Source: Takifugu bimaculatus
Lineage: Eukaryota; Chordata; Actinopteri; Tetraodontiformes; Tetraodontidae
DNA length: 64,000 bases
Reading direction: 5' to 3'
Assembly (NCBI GenBank): GCA_004026145.2
Contig: CP034989.1
Coordinates: 2,742,134-2,806,133, forward strand
In this document: one piece after another, positions 11,801-26,800 of the stretch
Numbering within the stretch: the stretch's first letter is position 1
Layout: each line of letters starts with the position of its first letter
Made by a program: the position numbers and the translations under genes
The notes under the pieces: model-generated
Databases searched by the model: none
Seen by the model: only the letters and a program-made list of their open reading frames with translations
Told to the model about the DNA's origin: nothing

Positions 11801-14800
11801 CTGAAAGGAGGGAGAGAGGGAAGTTTCAGAGTGGCATAAAAGGGAAGGAGGATGGAGAGAGCGGGACCTGGGGGCAGCGGATTCCATGTTAGAGATAAGT
11901 GCAGCCACAAATCCCCAACATTCCCCGTCAATACGCTCTGAACTGCTCTATTCCAGCCGGTGCTACTGGATGAAAACCACCTAAGGGACGCAAAGAAAGA
12001 CAAATACACATCTCGTGCCACCGAAATTCACAGCAATTCTGAGGCTCAAAGGCTACAGTCCAGTTCATATATGTGTGACAACGATGTGGAGAAAATGACA
12101 CAGGAACTGATCAGAGAACATAAATATGAGATATTTATTGACTGTAGAGAAACAAAAAGTTTAAAAATGAACTTCGAAGGGATGAAAAGGTCTATTATCA
12201 ATCTAAAGAAAATGGCATTAACAGCACAAAACAGACTCTGGCCCGTCCCTTCGAGAGGGAAAGTAGGCAGAAGGGTCAGTCGAGGAGATGGAGAGGAGGA
12301 GAAAAACGTAGCGAGCAAGAGGCGGCCATGCGGGAAGAATATGGAATGAGGTGGCGCGGACTGGATAGAGAGATGGGCCTCGATGATAAACTCTTTTTTA
12401 TAGATGGAGAGGGAAAAAAGAGACTTTATCAGCCCTTTGAATACCACTCCTCATGCTGGCTATCTGGACCTGTTAAGTGCTGAATGCATTGGAAATGTGA
12501 GGAAAAATGGCGGCTAGACAGGAAGAGGAGGGACGGTGACGGGCGCAGAGGCCACAGAGAGACACTGGAAGTGGGTCCACGTTATCAGCGCGTGTGTAAT
12601 CATCAGGCCAGGCGGCTCAAAACGCCGGCCAGATGACAGCCGTCACTCCAGGGCTTCAGATTGGCAAACAAAGACTTAAGGAGATGCTTATCAGCTGTAA
12701 GGGGGCGAGTAAAGAAGGGGACCTGTCTGAGGAGGCGGCTGTGAGGAGGCCACGTTTGGAGCTCCTCACCCCCAGAGGTCAAAGTCACGTCCTCGGTGCA
12801 GTTCCCTGCTCGGCTTTGATAAAGCTATGTAAACATGGCAGCACTGGCTTCATCGGCTCACATCGGTTCCACTTCTTACCTTCCCCCCATTTTGTCATTT
12901 GTGTAATTCCACATATTATTCCCTTATCACATAACTGCCCCCCCCCCCACACACACACACCTAATGACTTTAAAAGCAAGTCTTATGCAGATAAGCGCCG
13001 ACGATGAACAGGAGTGTGTGTGATTGCTGCGGGGCGATAAACACAAGCGGATTAGCATATCGTCGCTGGCTTGCTTGCAAACAATTTACAACATCTTAAC
13101 AGCATGCAGACCGCGGAGGCGCCCTCGCTGAATCCCGACAAGGCCACAGGTAGTTTTCTTAAATGCAGCTACACACGTGCGCACGATGAATAAAACATTA
13201 GAAACTTACATGACGTGTAGCTTACAAACCTGCCAGAATTCTTTTCAAAAATCCAATACCGATACCGGGGAGAGGCACAAACCTCAGGCCCGTTCGATTC
13301 CGGCACAGCAATAAAAATCAAAAAGAACTAAAAGGAAATCTAATAGAAAAAAGCCCCATGAATGTAAATGGGACCTTGTTGGGGCTGGTGGATGTTACGT
13401 GTCGTAAAGTGAGAGCGTGGGAGTGGAGGTAATCTCCACAGGGGGGACACTGCTGCCATGCAGGGTAGGACTGCTAACGACAGAGGGCAAAGAAACATTA
13501 ACACTCAGCCGTGCACGCAGCGCTCCTGGTATCTCTTCTGCCGCCGCTGCCATCTTCATCCTATTACAGTAAAACACACTGGGAGGGAGGCAGAGCGGAG
13601 GGGAAGGCCCGCGTCCGTGGGTATTATGGAAATGGTCTGGAAGGTTTAAACGGGCTTCATACAGGCGCCGGCAGCTCAGAGGAAATGATCGTCTCCAGCC
13701 TGAAAGCATGGAGCCAGTGCACGTACGTCTACGCTGGTGTAGATGTGCATGAAGGGGATTGTTATGACTCATTCGGGAAGGCAGGAACAGGACACCCAAG
13801 TGTGGAAACACATGTTTTAGAACATGCAAGGAGTTAGCTACACTACAGCTGCTAGCACTTACAGATCTGTCCACGCGGCGCATGCTCGCATTAATTCTTT
13901 GTAGAAGGGGGAAAAAAAGCAAAATGATCAATGTTTTTAACATTCTGCTTCAACAGTGTCTCTAATCCTCATCCTAGTAAGGTGAATGTATACAAATGTA
14001 CACGTGACTACGGTCACTACCCACCTGTTTGGCATTGTTGACACACTGGAGGTAAAGGGCCGCAATGTTGGAGCAATTGAGAGTCTTCCCAGCGTTCTCT
14101 TTGTAGCAGGTGAGGATCCGGCCCTGCAGATCTGCACACACCGGATGAATCTCGTACCGCCTGCAGGGGTGAGAGGGGCAGAGAAAGTGGTGTGAAAATG
14201 GGGAAAATGTGGCGTAAATAGAAAAGTGCAGGAGGAGCATTGGTGTGAAAAAGAGTAGAAATGGAGACCCGATAGAAGCCAGTGCATTAAAATGTGCAAT
14301 GCAGGATAAAGAACCATCGATATGGATTTTTTTTTTTAAATATTTACCATCTGATTTATTTTTTCAAAAGCATAAGAAGAAAAAAGAAGACCAACGCAGC
14401 ACTGAAGGGTCTAAAGTTTGATTGAAAAAACATTGAGATGGATTACAAATGGACGGCATGAAATGGAACAAATTCTGCCAGTAAAAAAGCTCAGATAAAC
14501 ACATCCACCTGAACTGTGGAGTATCTTTTAAATCAGCATCTGAAGTGGAAATAAGTTGCCAACTTCTGTATACAAACAGCAATTAGTTGAAAGTGGAAGC
14601 CTGCGTAAAAATGCTCAGTGGTCTCTCTTCCTTTCCCACCGTTACCACGGTACAGAACCCCTAATGCAAGAGTCGACACTGTGCCGGCTGTAAGGAGTCA
14701 AAGGTCAATTCTGCAGCCTGGGCGTCCTTTTGTGCACGATTGGCCGCGCTGACGTGCGCATTAACAGCATATCAACGGGGTTATCCCAACAAGAGGTGTC

Positions 14801-17800
14801 AACGAAAGCTTCCAACTACTGCTTCATCCTCAGGAAAAATAAAAGGTGATGCCGTGGGGGGTGATGGAGAAGTTACTTGAAAAATCAATGTGTAATGCAG
14901 TGAGGAGAAAAAGGTATGTGAGGAGAAAAGGTCTTCCTTTTTATCATGCGATCATGTTGATGATGATGATGGGGGGGTCATTACAAAGAGAGGGAAATTA
15001 CCGGCAAGCAAAGTATACCTTCCTGGCAAATCACTCCTCGTGTTTGACCACTAAACACACTTTTAAAAGGCCTCATGGAAGAGAGTATTGATCACTCCTC
15101 TGAGCCCCAGTGAAGCCGGGTATTGATGCACTCTCTCTGAGCATGTCAGCCATGTTCATACTGGTCAGCTGTCACATGGCGCTGGTCTAAATAACAAATC
15201 CAATCTGCTCTTGTCCGAAAGGTGGTGGAGTTATGTGGAAGCTGGCGAGCCTGGTTGTAGGACACAACCATTGTGAGCGTCTTTGGGGAGCGCTTTAGTC
15301 TAAACGTTGACGCCCTCGCCTTTGTGCTGTGCAGATGCTGCGCTAAACTTTAGTGCATTTAAATGAGACTGTTACATCAGAAGTGCAACAGAGTGAGCGT
15401 CTCTTTCCGAATGGAAGTAGCGGAGTGTACCAGCAGCCCAGATGCCTTGCCCAATGATAACTGCTTTTGTCTTCCTGTTCACACAGCCCATTAAAATCTA
15501 TAGTGATGAGGCAAGCACATGCTAGGGCTATTATGCTAATGGTAGTGTCATCGTTTTGTTCACACCAGTGCTCAGAACACTCCATCTGCCTCACTAAAAG
15601 CCTTGCAACACTGTGAAAAAGATTTTGCCCATCAGCGATTCTGGTGATCTCAAAGGAATATAAAGGGTGAAGCTGAGCCCCTGTAGTCAAAATCAGATGT
15701 TTGATTTGCCCCCCGGAGTGAGAAATTACCCCCCTATCGGATACAAAGCAGGAGCGAGGTGCCATGGGTCATTAGCCATGGTGATATGAAGCAGAACTCC
15801 ACAGCACAGGATACGGGTACATACGTGCATTGCTACATGATCAGATTTAGTAGAAAATATCTCGTGAACACCGTGCAGTGCAACACAAGATCAGCCCCCT
15901 GCGCCTTCAGCCACTGCAATGACCGTGTAATCGATCAATACATTTGATCGAAGACAATAAAATACCACAATTTAGGCCAAATTGAAAGGAGAAATATTCT
16001 AAACAAGAGTGTCTCAAAGATAACAATCAAGTACCGACCAGGGACTAGATTAAAATGGCTTAATATGGCTCTGTGGCCTCGGCGAGGACAGAGAAAGACA
16101 AAGGCAGCAGGGCAAGGACAAGACGATAGATTGGTATTGATATTTCTTCAGTTAATCCATGTAGCTGTGTATCCCCAACACAAACCTTATGCAGCACATG
16201 TACTGTAAAGCACCAGTACAGATGCGCTGGTAGGAATATTTAACCACTTTTGGGTCCCGGTTTATAGCCAGACGGGCCTCTGTGGGGAAAAAGCTCAAAA
16301 GCAAATTATCCCCAAGAGGCTTTAATTTGTTTTTTCGGCTTGATTCAAGTGCAGGTCTTAGCATTTCAGGTTGTGGGAAGGTTCTGCAATTGTGGCTCCA
16401 TTGGGGAAGAAATCCAGCCGTTTGCTAGGAGGTGTGACAAGGCCATCGCTCCGCGTCAGGGTATTGAACGATGACAGCAGCACTAGCAGAAATTGCTGGC
16501 ATTGTCTGCCTATGGATCCTGGCACTCGTTTATTACAACGCCTATGGGCATCTAGAGGGACGGGGTGAGCCACAGACACCCACTAATTACTTTCTTAAGC
16601 TTTCTCGTTAATGCCAGGTGCATCCTGCTGATACAAACCGCTGTGTTTATCACTGGTAATGGCCTCAGAGCGAGAAAGACGGGGACAGAGGAAGGGAGCA
16701 GAGGGAGGGAGATGAGCTGGAGAGAAAGAAGAGCGTTCTTTGATGAGGAACGAGACGGTGGTACTTTTCTTTCTGCTTGCTCTCTGCGAGGAAGGGGCTG
16801 TAGCGGAGTTGTTCCTGGAGACAATAAGACTGTCACACATACACACTGTGGCTGCGTGCCGCGTCCTGGATCATCTATCATTAGGATTACCATTAAGTTC
16901 CCGCCACCGAGCGGGGAGGAAGCAGCAGAACTCCGCCTGGAAAAGACCTCCCACCTCGGCCTCCATTTAGGTTAGACGCTTTGGTGACATTTACATCAGC
17001 GGCTTTGGAGCTATGCACCAAGATGAGCAGATAAAAAAATGATCGGCCTTCGTGACGACTGCATTACCTTTTTTTTTTTTTTTCTTTTACACTTTGATGT
17101 ATAGAACACGTGTTTGAGAAATATCACAATGTGCCACATATGAAAGGAAAAAATAGGCCATGTTTGTCTCTTGTGGTAGGCCAGGTTGTCCACTTCTATA
17201 TATAACCACTTCTCTTACTTGGATTTGTGTAAAGAGATTTCTATTTAGCATTTATGCCATTTCCAGCACCTTTTCCATGACTAATCCTGGTTACAAGGCA
17301 CGTACAATGCCTTCGGCTTGGATAACAAACAATAGTACGTGACTTTTACTTTGAAAGGACGTGGGGATGCTCTTTGACTGCCCTTCTTGATGTTCAGCCT
17401 TTTTCAATGCTTCTCTCTGCATCAGTTCACATTCTTCATCTTCTCTCCATTTCCCTGTCAAATCCCAGGGGGTCATGGGATATTTAATCAAGTCCCCCGA
17501 GGCTGAAACAAGTATAGACTATGAGCGAGAAGTCGGTTTTTATATGTCGCGTTTGTGTGAACGTGCACGGTACCCCTGTACCCCAGAGACAGTAAATCTA
17601 AAAAGTCATATAAAGGTCTCGCCTTGTGGCATCGGTGGCAGCAAAAGGTCTCCATAACAACACCTTATCCGCCCCAACACATGCATAACACGTGCACAGA
17701 GAGCGAGAGAGTGCAGATCTATATAGCCTTGATGCGCCGATAGGAATGAACGGGGGGAGCCAGTTTGCTATATATCTCTTTTTTTCTGTCTGCCCTGATC

Positions 17801-20800
17801 ATAAATCACAAAGAAAATAAATGAAAAAAAGGGAAAAAGAGGGAGGAGAGGAAGGGAACTCTATGGAGACGAATGCTTTAATAGAGAATCTGAGACAGAG
17901 ATGGACAGTTTGTGATTGTAAGAAAAAGGAGGAAAAGACGTGGAAAAACAGGGATATTTATAGAGACGGAGAAACAGAGGAAGACCCTTCAAGAAGCAGT
18001 CCTGCAGCTGTTTGCTGGCTGCTTTTGTAAAGTTTTTCTTCAGAGAAGAGCAGAAAGCGAGGTGGAAAGGAGGTGACTGTGTCCCATTTAACATGTAATA
18101 AAGCAGAACGGATTACCTGCTCGCTACCTCTCGCTGTCTGTCTCCTTCCTCAAGGTGTCCCTTTATCATCTCATAGTGTCCATTTTTTTCAGGTCGAGTG
18201 CCGCCCGTGTCGGCATATTTCCACGGAGGGGGACGTATCAGAGCGTCTTTATTGCTACAGCTGCATTCTTCACAGAACATATTAACCCCAAACCGGCTGG
18301 TATATTTAAGATGGATTCTGGGATTTTCATAAAATATGAACATGTTATGCCAAGAGACTGAGCTCTGAACCAACAGATACTAATGTAGGGTGGACACATA
18401 AAACCTGCACTAAGTGGACGTTCATAGATGTCTGTGAAGGGGACGCAACACGCTTCGGTGGTTGGACGAGGAATGAGGTGCGTCTGGTGACGCTTCTGCT
18501 CATTTGTCATCATTTGAGAGGCGTTACGAGAAAAATGAAGACGACATGGAGTTAAATTATGCCTGAAGGGACAAGCGGGCGCAGAGGAAATAAAGAAATA
18601 AATAAAGACACTGCCCTTTCCAGCAGGGTAGCATTAAACCATCTCCCGTAATAGGATGTATTGATTGCATAAACCGGCTCCTGGGGAATGTTGTTAAAGT
18701 TTTCACTCCATCTGCAGTAACAGCGGCGCTCTCTCCTTCCAACATATTAACGCAGCCAGAGAAAGAAAATGCAGCTGGAAACAGAAGGGGGTGCTTATGG
18801 CTGTACCGCAGCCTGCCACCAGGAGGAGACCCGGGATGCTTGGCTTTGCTTTTGAGAAAGCTGCCTCAGTGCATTTCCCTGCTCCAACGAGACGATTTCT
18901 CCACCAAATTAATGTTTTCTTGCACTCAAGCTGCCACACAGATTCTTAGGTTTGCTGCACATCATCAATTTCCTCCAAGTTCTTGCTCCTCCCTGCAACC
19001 CTGTGTCAGAGAAAAACAATTGGTTGTTCCATCCCAAGATTCTCTTAATGGACTTGATTCCATTATCATTAAAAAGCACTTGACCAAGAAAAGATAGAAG
19101 CAATTTGTTTGCCTCATTTGGTTAGATTTCTTGAAAGTTTCCATCTAAAACAATCTCCGACTTGTTTTTTGGTTTTTTTTCGGAGGAGGGGGGGGCATGC
19201 CCACAAGCTGCAGAACCAGAGAGTATAGATCACTTTTGCCTACCATTAGATTGAGTTCCAAAATCACCACGTTGTCTATTTATCATCATTTGGGTCCACT
19301 TAAGGGTTAATAGGGTTAAAGGGTGGATGCCGGTCCCCCCTTAAAAAGCCTTCATGTTCTCTCTAGTTAAGACAGGCGTCAGTAGCAACGGGAGGCAAAT
19401 AAATACAAATGATCCAGTTAAGGAGAAAAATGAGAAGCATTTCGCTCACGCTGCTTTTTAAAAGGAGACCTGAGTGACCCCCCAGCAGTGAAAGCCATCA
19501 GCGTAGATGAGAGATTGAACCAGAACGAGACAGAGGGAAAGGAAGAAAGACAGAATGAGGGAGGAACAGAAAATACAGGCCAAGATGGAGCCAGTTAGAG
19601 GGATTTAGATTCAAACAAAGGAGATAAATGGCTGAGAGGGAAAAGATGTCCTTTCTGACCCCTGGACATATGCAGCGCCTGTGTGAGTTGGGATTTGCAG
19701 TGTAGTAAAGTCTCTCAACGTGGATCTGCATTGCAGGGTCAGGTGTGTGCCTGCCTGCTGCACCCAGGTCTCTGGCATCTGCTGTGCTATTTACAAGCAA
19801 TGCAAAGAGCTTTTAAAGCAGTTATTGACTCCTGTGTCCTCCACTGACCACCACCTTGTCCCTGTGCTGGTGGTGTTGCCTAGCTACAGATCCGTGCTTC
19901 ACCCTTATCTGATTGAGAGGTCAAAATGCTGCTCGGGCCCCTCTGTGGCGTCCCCTTCACTGGACTGGAACTAACGTCCCTGCAGAATTAACAGGTAATT
20001 TTTGGGTATAAAAAAAAAAAAAATACCCAGCACATCCCATTTAAAGGTCAATACTTAAATGCAAAGTTGGAATTGCTGAAATCCATATGGTTTGTGTACT
20101 TGTTGCATGAGTAATTCCCTGACAATGTTCCTGTTAATGTTGCATGGCTTCTTATAATCAATAAATAAATGAAGCTTTTATTTAAAATGTGTATGATTAA
20201 TGAGTCAGCCTTGTTGTGTCCTATTTGTAGGAGGGGGCGACTGTCAGTGTGATTAAGTCAGACAGGGCCCTGATTTAAACATTTCTTCACATCTTGTCAC
20301 TCCACCATTAATGTGCTTTCAGACACCCAGAAACAAAGCGAGGGCGTCCACTCTCCCTATAAAGTGAACTAAAATAGGGTTAATCCTGGAAACAAAAGAA
20401 AGCAGGTACGTGTGTAGCCTCAGGGAAGAGAGACGTGACTAAAAATAAAGTGGCAGACTAAACTGAGGTGATGCTGACAGACTAATTATATGGTGATTAA
20501 GAGAAAACAGAACATTTTTGGTTTGAACGCGCTCTCCAAAACTCTGATGCGGAAATCTGAAAGTGACAGTGTCCAAAAACTATTTCCATCCCATGGTCCA
20601 TTTCTGCGCCAAGCCTGGCCAAACAGTGGTCCGAGTCAACAAAGAAAGCCAAATCAAAGGTTAGCTCAAGAACATGTCATCGTTCCCATCTCCCTCTTTG
20701 CATAAGCTCCCATCTATCATTTGTCCCCATGACTGTCAACTCCGACTTGGAAAGCTCTGCTCTACTGTCGCGAACACGTGGCCACTCAAATTCCTTAGAC

Positions 20801-23800
20801 GTCGTGGACAAGACGCGTGTGCTTACATGCACAGAGGGCGCGTAAAGGTCGCTGGACAGTGTAAGAATTCATCGCACTTTGATTTAGAAAAAGAGAAAGT
20901 GGGGTTGAAGCTGGCAGGACATTAATCAGAGGCAGGGGGTGATGGGAAACTCTTATCTACAGTTGGTGTCACGGGGAATAAAAGCGTTGCTGCTACGCCT
21001 TTGTACTTGATCAATTGTGTTTTCACACATGTTACATCTACAGTATTTATGTATCTCTGGACGGCTGTGTACTCAGGGTCGGTTATCTGGTTCTCTATGA
21101 TTATGACTATGGTGAAATTATGTTGAAATAGACACAGCGTGATGCTGAAATAATCAATACATGCGTTTGCACTGTGTGTGCTGGATGTAATGAGATTAAT
21201 GCAAATAAGATGTGTTCGAGGGGAATTCCATCACTCGGTGGGAATGGTGCTGGAAAACAGCAGGGAACAGCTGTCCTGCACAGCCATGTCAACAACAATA
21301 TGCATGCACACTCTAATATTGCACGTGTGGTCCTCCCTTGAGCATCCCTCTGTCAACTTCAATGTGTTTGGGGCGACGTTGCCATGGGAAATGACAACAG
21401 ATGGCCAACAACTTCTGGATGCTCGTCTATAAATGACAGCGTTCGCTCTTGTCGCCGTGCCACGATCAGATATGAACCAGACCAAGACGTGGCTTTTTGT
21501 TTGTTACCAAGGAGACACATTCAAATAGGCGACACAGTCAAATCACCTGTAAATTCAAGTGAATCATTTGTTTGCTCACTATAACCCTGCGATCCAGCTT
21601 GTACTCACAAACTTGCACCAGTATTTACTGCCCCTGCTGAACAGATATGACCTCGATGCTTATTTTTCTTTCTGCCTCAGTAGCAAAGTCGTAACGTAAC
21701 GGCAGCAGCAGCAATCCTCATCTTGCTGTAAACTCGAGCCAGCTAGCAGTGCTAATTACACTCCGCAAAAGCACACAGGTGTTAGAAGCCTTGACAGTCA
21801 TGACACCTTGGTTCCGCCTTTCTCTCACTGATCCGTATTATTCCTTATCATTCCCCGGAGTGCCATCACTCCCATAACATGAGCAGGAGTGCGGAAACAA
21901 AGAGATTTCAGTAAGAAGATGTCATCTCACACCTTATGACATCACCACATTAAGACATTAAATATGAATTTCATCAATTAGGTGCCTGGTTTCCCATTTT
22001 TTTTACTCCCTCTAAAGGGAATTTTCAACTTTAAATAATTTATAAGCTTGTTTGCGAGAAAAAAACATTTCAGATCTTATCATTTCCAGGTCTTGAAGAA
22101 AATCTTTGCAATGTTTTCAAAGAGCCGATGGCAACATAAGATATGATGCATGGACTCCATGTAAACAAGACGGAGCCCAACACACCCTGTTTAACCCAGT
22201 TAACCCTCTGCTGTGATCCCTGCGATGCAGCCTTGCCCTCACCGTGTAACACCAGACCTTCCCGCCATTTCATTAGGGCACACACTCACACACACACATG
22301 CAAACACACACACACTCTTTTTTGACTTTTCCACATTAGTATCCCAGTCACAACCCCCTCTAATGCACCGTCGGTAATTCAATCAACCAATCACTGCTCT
22401 CCATGCACAGGCCAGTGTCACATGACTATCTGTGGGGTAGCCTGCCGTTCACATGCAGTTAGCACTGTCATTTGGTGCTAATGTTATTCGAGAGCTTTCC
22501 TTTTTTTGTGCCTGTAATGTGATTTGGGGAAGTCAGAGCTTTGGCTTCCACGAGTCTAGCGCTAAACCCCGAGTGGTCTGCTCTAATCAGTTTCCAGCAT
22601 TTCTGAGGGAGACAATGATCCCAGCGTTAGCGCGGACTAATGACTAGCTAACGCAATTAGCCTAGCCTCCCTGGAGGAGAGCTCGGAGATAGGAACCATT
22701 CTTGCCCCACCTCCTGCAGGCTCCTCATCCACTTTCCCAACATTACTATGGAGCCTAATGGCTTCTTATTAAGAAACCAGATGGAACATGGATGGGGAGG
22801 GATGCTGCACTTCTTGAGTTACATGTATTTGTTGGATATGTGCTATGCCCACGATTGCTCAAATGTGTTAATATTACCGACACTGTTAACAGCTTCTGTG
22901 ATGTCACTGTTTTCTAAACTGCAATGCACAGCCACAGCATTGAAATCAACCTTATCTTATCTTAGCATCCAATTGATTAATTAATCTCTGAAAAATAAAC
23001 ATGGATTTATCCAAATAATGTTAGAATGCATTGCTAAAAATTCCTTTAATGTTAGAACTCCTAAAGTCCATATAACTGCATTTATTGTATATGTGGTTAT
23101 AGATAAGATTTCACAGAGTAAATGTCATCCTGCTGCCGAAGAAATACTAGTAAACACCCAGTCAGCTGCCATCAAGATGTGATGGGCCTTATCAGTAAAC
23201 CACATCGTCAACATCAGCTAATGGCTCGAACTAATGTGGATTTGATTGAAAGCTGTAGGTTAGGATGTGGTTAGAATAATTCAATCGTGTGTTTAGTGGC
23301 TGACAAGGACCTGTTCTACAAAACAAACCCGTTCATTAAATGATATGCTAATCCAATTCGTATGAATTAATTTGCAACTTGATAGAAATAATAAAACAGT
23401 GTAGCAGGACTTTTGGAGGTTTTGGGGAAGTCATACTCACTTGTACTTGGCATTCACTTGGTCAGCAGCTTTGTGGTAGTTCTCTGTGGTGACCTTGTAG
23501 AACTGAGCACTCTGCAGAGAAAGAAGTCAGTCGGTGAGATAGGTGCGTTAAAAACTGATCCTTATCTCTTAAGCTAAAGGGGAAAGAAAAACCAATTCAT
23601 TTAAAACTGTTTTCATGCACAGTTTTATCATAATGCCACTTCTTGATTTATTCCACTACATTAGAACAGCTGCTAAAGGCTCCCCCTCATTCACCACAAG
23701 TCAAACTCGATTAAAACTTAATGGAGAGGGATATTTAAGGCACAGCTCTATGGGCAGTTGATACATTAACCCTAACAGGAAGGGAATTTTCTCTCCTGCG

Positions 23801-26800
23801 ATGTACAAAGGATGTTGGCAGCGATTAAACCTGTAGGTCAACATTTGACACAGTGAAGAATATTCACCACATAATCAAGTGATTCACAGACAATTAACAC
23901 AATCAGTCCTCAAATGAACCACCAGAACTGAACCGATGAGCAGCTAAACATTACATCACCTTGCATAAGGGACACTCCAAATGTGACAAAGGTACTGTAA
24001 GCGTCTTGGTCACATCTGCCCCAACTTAACCCCGTGGCAGTGAAGACATTCATCATAGTTCAGTGGAGATCGATACGAATGAAGTACGCTGCTGAAAAGA
24101 TCAATAGTCATGTGTTGTGGAGCTGGGAGAAGATGGGACATGACAATGCTGACAAAAGCTCTGATACAGATTTCAGTCCTCTTCACTTGGATGGTCACTG
24201 ACTCTGAGCACCTGCCACAGATCCTGAGTGCTTAGCCTTTCCCTGATGGTATAGAAATGACAGCAGCATTTTCAATACGGCTCCCGTGAGTAATTAAACC
24301 ACGATCCCAAAGAAATATTCACGATAAATGTATGCTCATATCTTCTAGGATTTCAGTCGAAAAATAAAAAATACGTAAAAATGGATTTCAGAATTCACAT
24401 ATTTACATGAGAGCCTTTTCTGTCTAAATATTATGCCGACTTTCAGCACCTGCCCCCGCAGGCAGACAGTTGTACATAAAACATTATATGACAAACACTT
24501 AAAGTTTAAGAGTTAACTTGTAAGCTCATGCTGTATCTGTGCCCTCTTGGCCCTGAATCAAGCAGGTTTTATTGAAGACAAAGACGCTGTCAGGAGCTAA
24601 GAAAAAGGATATAAAGGGAAGCTTATTCGCAGATAAAGAGATTTTTAGGTTGCTAAAGCAGCAAGAATGGTTCTGACGAGATGGAGGAAGAGAAAGAAAC
24701 AGAGCAAGCTGGAGGACCTGGATATGGGCCTCTGTCCCGAATACCAAGTGCCAGTTAATAGTACCTGGCTAAATAGCAGAGCAGGCAGTAATCAGCACAC
24801 TAATCTACTAGAGATGACAGAAGGCCATGGGTGACAATGATTGCAGAGCCGCACTTGCACCTACGCAACACCAAGGCTCGTGGCTGCCGGATTAAAAAAA
24901 AAAAAAGACAAACCCACAAAAAGTCCCCTCAGCAAAGTAATTTCTTTGATTATCGAGTGGTGTGAAATTGTGATTTCCAGCTATTGGCCTTACTAATTTC
25001 AAAAAACAGCAATACCCTTTCCTCAGCCAAAAGTTGAAGGCCTTCACCAGCTGCTTAGAGACTCACTGAAAGATTCATTGATGCCTGACAATCCCTTCCA
25101 TGAAGTGAACGCGTCTCTAAAAAGCACTTGTGTTTATTTGCATCCAAATTACTCCATTTGATTTCTACTAGGTTTTTAGCTCATCTGCAGCCAAACAAAA
25201 TGCTTGCATTAGTGTGTATGGGGGGGTGTCATAGACAAATTAAGTCATTAACGCTAATGCACTCTAGCGATATGGAGCCTGCAGCTCAATTTAGAGAAAA
25301 AGCCTCCAGTTTTGTTTTTTTGAATTAAATAAAACAAATAGTCCCTGTACTGATGGCTCTGTTACCTTATCTGCTGCTGAGCAGGTGGGCTAAAACAGGA
25401 GGACCCCCACTATGGCCAATATTAAGGTTTTGCAGATCAGGAGGAAATCTGCTGGATTCGTCACTGTATACTGACTCATCACGGCAGCGCACAGAGAAAT
25501 CAACTCTTATCAATCCCACACACTGAGAATTGACTAGACACTGACTAACATTTCTTACGGGAACAATATACATCCCGGGGGTTGGAGATCAACGGATAAG
25601 TGACTCTTTATGTGGATTTTAATCTTTCGAACAAAAAATAAAAAACTACACCTGGTCCTGTTTTTACAATTACTTTTACATTTCAAATGCAGTCAGCAAA
25701 AGGAATTCTAAATATTTGCTTCATTCCTCAAATAAAGGTCAGAAAAGGCCAAGAATAGCAAAAATGACAGGCTGAACGATAAAGCCAGCAAGTCAGAGGC
25801 AGAAATACAGAGATATAAGCTATTACTGTTTTTTTAATACCCTGTCTCTTGTATTTCTTCCTTTCACAGTGCATTGGATCTTTGCTCTGAGATGGCAATT
25901 GCTGCAGTGATTGTCCTCCATGGGAGAGCAGAAAAATCCAATTTCATCGATATACACGGCGGATAGAAAGATGGGGATGAAGAAAAAAAATCTCTATTGA
26001 AAAAGAAGAAATCGAGATATAGAGGGGGGAGACACAAAAAAGCCTGAAAAGCCAAAGGAGAGAGAAGAAAGCTGTAGCAGAAGTGGGAAGCAGCATGAAA
26101 AGAACTACACTGGGGGATGGGGGGGGGGGCTGATTGTTAAATATGAGATTGTTTTACAGAAGGGCAGGTATTGAGTGAAAATGTGATAAATATATAGATA
26201 TTGTTTTCAGGTGCTGTTTGGTAGCTGTGGCCCCAATGAGCTGCAGCAGAGGCAGCGGGGCTGAGGTGCCGGGGCGCACGGTGATGGCCTGTCACTGCGA
26301 GCCCCGCTGATAAATGGCCATGTTGGATTGAAACAGACGTGTAATATATATCAGACTTCTATTCCCTTTCCCTCTTATGGCGCCGCTCGCGCTCGTTTTT
26401 GTGGGTGGGTGGGAGACTGAGCGGAGAATGAATAAGCATGATGGGAGATAATATTAAGCCAGGCCAATCTGCTGCGTGCTTGCACAGAAGGTTTTAACCA
26501 CTGTGCCGGAGAAATGTTTCGAATGGAGAATGCTTCAGGTTTAGTTGCTACCGTCGACATTTAAACGATGTTGACTTGGCTCGCGATTAAAGGTCAAGTC
26601 GCTCCTAATAAAAACGTTTCCAGTGGGGAGCATTTTACAATCAGACGTGCCCAGATGTATATAATCTCTAATGCCGACGTGGTCACCCGGAACTTAATGC
26701 CAAACATTCAACAATCATGTTAAAAAAAGAATCTTAAACTTCTAAAACCTGTTCTTTATGCATGTTCAACAATTCTCAATAAAAAGATGGAAATTTTGAT

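Noticed and set aside
13288..13305. B-box-like GTTCGATTCC suggesting a tRNA or SINE
   Set aside because: The T-arm pairing is imperfect and no A box or tRNA-like fold is found upstream.
13395..13943. 182-codon minus-strand open frame containing an ASMRR stretch, considered as the last chchd3 exon
   Set aside because: No AG acceptor lies at the right place and phase, and no resemblance to the Mic19 C-terminus beyond two residues.
13974..14024. Read-through of exon 7 as the normal end of chchd3
   Set aside because: A good donor follows the conserved AKQ codons exactly at the human junction, so the read-through tail is more likely intronic.
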